8,406 nt of DNA, taken from Alphaproteobacteria bacterium. Lineage in GTDB: Bacteria; Pseudomonadota; Alphaproteobacteria; Micropepsales; Micropepsaceae. How positions within the stretch are numbered: position 1 is the stretch's first letter; each line of letters begins with the position of its first letter. The stretch lies in the NCBI GenBank assembly GCA_025935155.1, contig JAICVV010000072.1, positions 1 through 8,406 of the forward strand, in the 5' to 3' direction. Under the pieces are notes generated by a model. That model was given only the letters and a program-made list of their open reading frames with translations. It was not told where the DNA came from and made no database searches. Of the stretch, positions 6,938 to 8,406 are shown piece after piece. Both the position numbers and the translations under genes were made by a program.

Positions 6938-7501
6938 TTACAGGCTTTCGCCTTCCACTTCGTGTTCCAGTGCGCGAACGGTGCGGGCGATCCCTTCCAT
7001 CTGAGGATCGAGCGCCAGCGCCTTGCGATAAAGACGCAGTGCGGCGGCCTTGTCGCCGTACTCTTCAACTTTGCCCGCCAGTTCGGCCAGCGCCTCGAAA
7101 TGGCGCGGATTGAGCGTGACGGTCTTTTGCAGACAGAACATGGCGCCCTGATCGTCGCCGGCTTCAGCCAGCATCTCCGCCCGTTGGTGCCAGCCTTCCG
7201 CGTAGTCGGGTGCAACATTGGTCACGGCAGCAACCAGTTTTCGCCCGGTTGCAATGTCACCGGCATGGAGCGAAGCGGCCGCCCGAGTCATCAGGAGATC
7301 GACGGTTGGACTGCCGGAACGCAGAAAAGTCGTCAGGATCTTTTCTTCAATCGGCTTCGCCTCATCTTCCGATTGAGCTTTGCCAAGTGCTGCGAACAAC
7401 GCATCGACCTCACTGGGCGAGGCCTTGCTCGCGTGTTTCGGCGCGGCGGCCGCCGCACCAGCCGCAAGAAGGGCGGAAAGGAACAGGGCGGCAATTCGCA
7501 T
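6938..7501 (-). CDS. Secreted tetratricopeptide repeat protein
   Basis: This 187-residue protein begins with a clear Sec signal peptide: MRIA, a hydrophobic core to about residue 16, then alanines, with likely cleavage near AAAA-AP at residue 20. The mature part is alpha-helical with about three TPR-like units at roughly 66-99, 100-133 and 134-167. The later two show the usual alternation of small residues (EGWHQRAEMLAEAGDDQGAM; FEALAELAGKVEEYGDKAAA) and end in NP and DP turns. TPR proteins are scaffolds for protein contacts, so this is likely a periplasmic adaptor of unknown partner. ATG 7501 is supported by AGGA about 8 bases upstream and by the signal peptide starting at once. A possible -10 box (TACAAT) lies at 7550-7555, inside the remnant described next. 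Its stop is 2 bases from that of pyk on the other strand. Confidence 0.88.
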   Translation of the reverse strand: MRIAALFLSALLAAGAAAAAPKHASKASPSEVDALFAALGKAQSEDEAKPIEEKILTTFLRSGSPTVDLLMTRAAASLHAGDIATGRKLVAAVTNVAPDYAEGWHQRAEMLAEAGDDQGAMFCLQKTVTLNPRHFEALAELAGKVEEYGDKAAALRLYRKALALDPQMEGIARTVRALEHEVEGESL

Positions 7502-7549
7502 GGGCCAATCCTAAGCCACTGGCTCGCCCACAGCCATCAATTGAACGCG

Positions 7550-7555
7550 ATTGTA
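7550..7555 (-). promoter_or_regulatory. Possible -10 box for the TPR gene
   Basis: On the minus strand TACAAT (7555-7550) matches five of six consensus bases and would give a leader of about 40 bases before ATG 7501. The -35 region is poor (CTGCCG at 16-base spacing), so this is weak. It falls inside the decayed gene fragment, so if real, the promoter may have formed from former coding sequence. Confidence 0.28.
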
Positions 7556-7595
7556 GGGTGCGGAAACAAGCGGCAGCTGGCGACAGGCAGCCGGT

Positions 7596-7620
7596 GCCTT
7601 GCCGCCGTAGGCGGCAAGGC
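7596..7620. repeat. Perfect 11-bp inverted repeat with 3-base loop
   Basis: The arms GCCTTGCCGCC (7596-7606) and GGCGGCAAGGC (7610-7620) are exact reverse complements around GTA. No T-run follows on either strand, so it is not a canonical intrinsic terminator, although it is the only strong hairpin downstream of rpmJ. It may be a short dispersed palindromic element inserted into the glcD-like remnant, a factor-dependent 3' end, or a cruciform. Confidence 0.7.
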
Positions 7621-7747
7621 CCGCAGATTCCGAGACGACGCCTCAGGCACCAGCCGCTTCAGCGCCGTCACGATCTGATCGCAGCGCTGGATAATTTGAG
7701 GATCAGGTTGGGGTCAGCGTGATCACGGGCCAGCATAGGCCAAAGTG

Positions 7748-7873
7748 TCAGCCCTGGCGTGCCTTGAAGCGGGGATTCTTCTTGTTGATGACGTAGGTGC
7801 GCCCCTTGCGCCGGATGATACGGCAGTCTTTGTCGCGCTTCTTGAGCGAGCGCAGGGAATTGCGGACTTTCAT
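7748..7873 (-). CDS. rpmJ: 50S ribosomal protein L36, zinc-free (C-) form
   Basis: This 41-residue basic protein starts [17 protein letters not shown] and ends with the invariant-looking NPRFKARQG, the hallmark of L36, a small component of the large ribosomal subunit that stabilises 23S rRNA contacts. It belongs to the C- class: of the four zinc ligands of the classical form (three Cys, one His) only Cys17 remains; the other positions carry Asn and Phe, and there are the extra residues typical of this class. This form is usual in alphaproteobacteria. ATG 7873 has GAAGG about 6 bases upstream. The gene stands alone with its own promoter (7926-7954) and a leader hairpin (7893-7910). No T-rich terminator follows the stop. 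Confidence 0.95.
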   Translation of the reverse strand: MKVRNSLRSLKKRDKDCRIIRRKGRTYVINKKNPRFKARQG

Positions 7874-7892
7874 GGCACGCCTTCAACAAAAG

Positions 7893-7910
7893 AGGGCCGC
7901 AAGCGGCCCT
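7893..7910 (-). promoter_or_regulatory. Hairpin with T-rich tail in the rpmJ leader
   Basis: On the minus strand AGGGCCGC and GCGGCCCT form a perfect 8-bp stem around TT, followed at once by CTTTTGTTG and then the GAAGG ribosome binding site of rpmJ. It starts about 10 bases after the predicted transcription start and ends 20 bases before the ATG. The stem-plus-T-run layout resembles an intrinsic terminator or attenuator; it could equally protect the mRNA 5' end. There is no upstream minus-strand gene here for it to terminate. Confidence 0.6.
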
Positions 7911-7925
7911 GAAAAAGAGGCGCGG

Positions 7926-7954
7926 AACCTATTCGGCACGCTCTACGCTGTCAA
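7926..7954 (-). promoter_or_regulatory. Predicted sigma-70-type promoter of rpmJ
   Basis: On the minus strand a consensus -35 box TTGACA (7954-7949) is separated by 17 bases from TAGGTT (7931-7926). Transcription would start near 7919, giving a leader of about 45 bases that contains the hairpin at 7893-7910. The -35 box is perfect and the spacing ideal; the -10 box matches three of six. Confidence 0.6.
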
Positions 7955-8012
7955 TGTCCGGAATTATGCGAAGGGTGTACACCGTGAAGCCACTGACTCA
8001 CTGGGATTTTCC

Positions 8013-8406
8013 ATGAGGGCATCGGGTCTTCTGGCTGGATCGAATCGGGCGGGTTGGGGGCTGGCAGCGGCATTGGCCCTCTCCGTTATCGCCTGCACGC
8101 CGCCCCCGCGTGAAATGCCTCCGCCAGCTGCTCCAGCCGCGGCACCTGCGCCCGCTCCGGCCGTGTCTCCGGCAGATGCCAGGTTCTACGCCTTCATTCG
8201 TGATTTCCGGACAGAGGCGATCGCTGCCGGCATTCGTCCGGAAACCTACGATGCCTCGATGGCGGGCATCCGCCGCAATCCGCGCGTGGAAGAGTTGAAC
8301 CGGAAGCAGCCAGAATTCATCAAGCCTGTCTGGCAGTATATCGATACGACCGTTTCACCGGCGCGCGTCGCGAACGGGAAGGCCATGCTCAGCCGCTACA
8401 GCGGTA
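8013..8406 (+). CDS. Lytic murein transglycosylase (MltB-type), lipoprotein, N-terminal 131 residues, partial
   Basis: This is the first part of an enzyme that cleaves the glycan strands of peptidoglycan with formation of 1,6-anhydro ends, acting in the periplasm at the membrane. From ATG 8013, with GGGA about 6 bases upstream, there is a signal sequence with a hydrophobic core (about 17-27). It ends in the lipobox VIAC with Cys28 as the lipidated residue, then a Pro/Ala-rich tether (29-53). The SLT_2/MltB domain begins at about 56: FYAFIRDFRTEAIAAGIRPE (58-77), then RNPRVEELNRKQPEF (88-102) and PVWQYIDTTVSPAR (105-118), all characteristic of the family. The catalytic glutamate and any C-terminal peptidoglycan-binding domain lie beyond the right edge. 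It diverges from rpmJ across 139 bases. Confidence 0.9.
   Translation, partial: MRASGLLAGSNRAGWGLAAALALSVIACTPPPREMPPPAAPAAAPAPAPAVSPADARFYAFIRDFRTEAIAAGIRPETYDASMAGIRRNPRVEELNRKQPEFIKPVWQYIDTTVSPARVANGKAMLSRYSG

Larger units (their letters stand above)
7511..7713 (-). pseudogene. Probable remnant of glcD (glycolate oxidase FAD subunit), N-terminal fragment
   Basis: This stretch between rpmJ and the TPR gene has no intact gene, but two minus-strand frames together resemble the start of GlcD-type FAD-linked oxidases. The frame read from 7713 gives PQPDPQIIQRCDQIVTALKR followed by LVPEA, with no start codon before it (TGA at 7716-7714). This fits the family's N-terminal pattern PDxxxIxRxxxIVxALRxIVP. 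The frame read from 7612 to a TAG at 7513-7511 gives AYGGKAPAACRQLPLVSAP, which fits the following YExDGLTAYRQLPLxVVLP segment. The shift between frames falls exactly at an 11-bp palindrome (7596-7620). The rest of the gene, including the FAD-binding core, is absent. The comparison is from memory of the family and both pieces are short, so this is a reasoned guess. The alternatives are chance similarity or a small RNA. Confidence 0.42.

Noticed and set aside
6638..7678. Plus-strand open frame of 346 codons
   Set aside because: It runs through the end of pyk in another frame and antisense to the TPR gene and the remnant; no domain or start signal, so a shadow.
7537..7747. Structured noncoding RNA such as 6S RNA between rpmJ and the TPR gene
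   Set aside because: The central palindrome and some flanking complementarity (AGCGGC with GCCGCT) are suggestive, but the flanks do not form a long rod by eye and the protein-like frames explain the sequence better; not excluded.
7668..7889. Minus-strand open frame of 73 codons covering rpmJ
   Set aside because: It is an alternative frame of rpmJ; the L36 frame explains the sequence with a proper start and ribosome binding site.

Overview
The window looks like a chromosomal segment of an alphaproteobacterium with moderately high GC. The assignment rests on a combination of genes: a NAD(P) transhydrogenase alpha subunit whose start sits directly behind a 50-residue aa3-type oxidase subunit IV, a GapR (DUF2312) nucleoid protein beside a DUF1244 protein and pyruvate kinase, and a 41-residue zinc-free ribosomal protein L36. 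I see no phage, transposon, CRISPR array, tRNA or rRNA. Genus cannot be read from this sequence.

Layout. Positions 1-1725 hold three minus-strand genes: a DUF2332 protein, a small oxidase subunit IV, and the N-terminal part of PntAA, which runs off the left edge. The last two are 11 bases apart and share a good promoter at 619-646. From 1775 the plus strand carries a multi-spanning GT87-type glycosyltransferase, then an orphan NtrC-type sigma-54 response regulator (3195-4709). This regulator meets gapR (minus) stop codon to stop codon. DUF1244 follows upstream on the same minus strand, and pyruvate kinase diverges from it. Pyruvate kinase converges on a secreted TPR protein with a 2-base gap. 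Next come a decayed gene fragment, rpmJ (minus) with its own promoter and a leader hairpin, and the start of an MltB-type lytic transglycosylase lipoprotein that runs off the right edge.

How it works together. Most of this is housekeeping: redox balance and respiration (PntAA, oxidase subunit IV), glycolysis (Pyk), chromosome topology (GapR), translation (L36), envelope work (GT87, lytic transglycosylase, secreted TPR) and one sigma-54 regulator of unknown target. I found no evidence for a novel multigene system. The points most worth a second look are an apparent glcD remnant containing a perfect 11-bp palindrome at 7511-7713, the rpmJ leader hairpin, and two pairs of convergent genes with no room for terminators.
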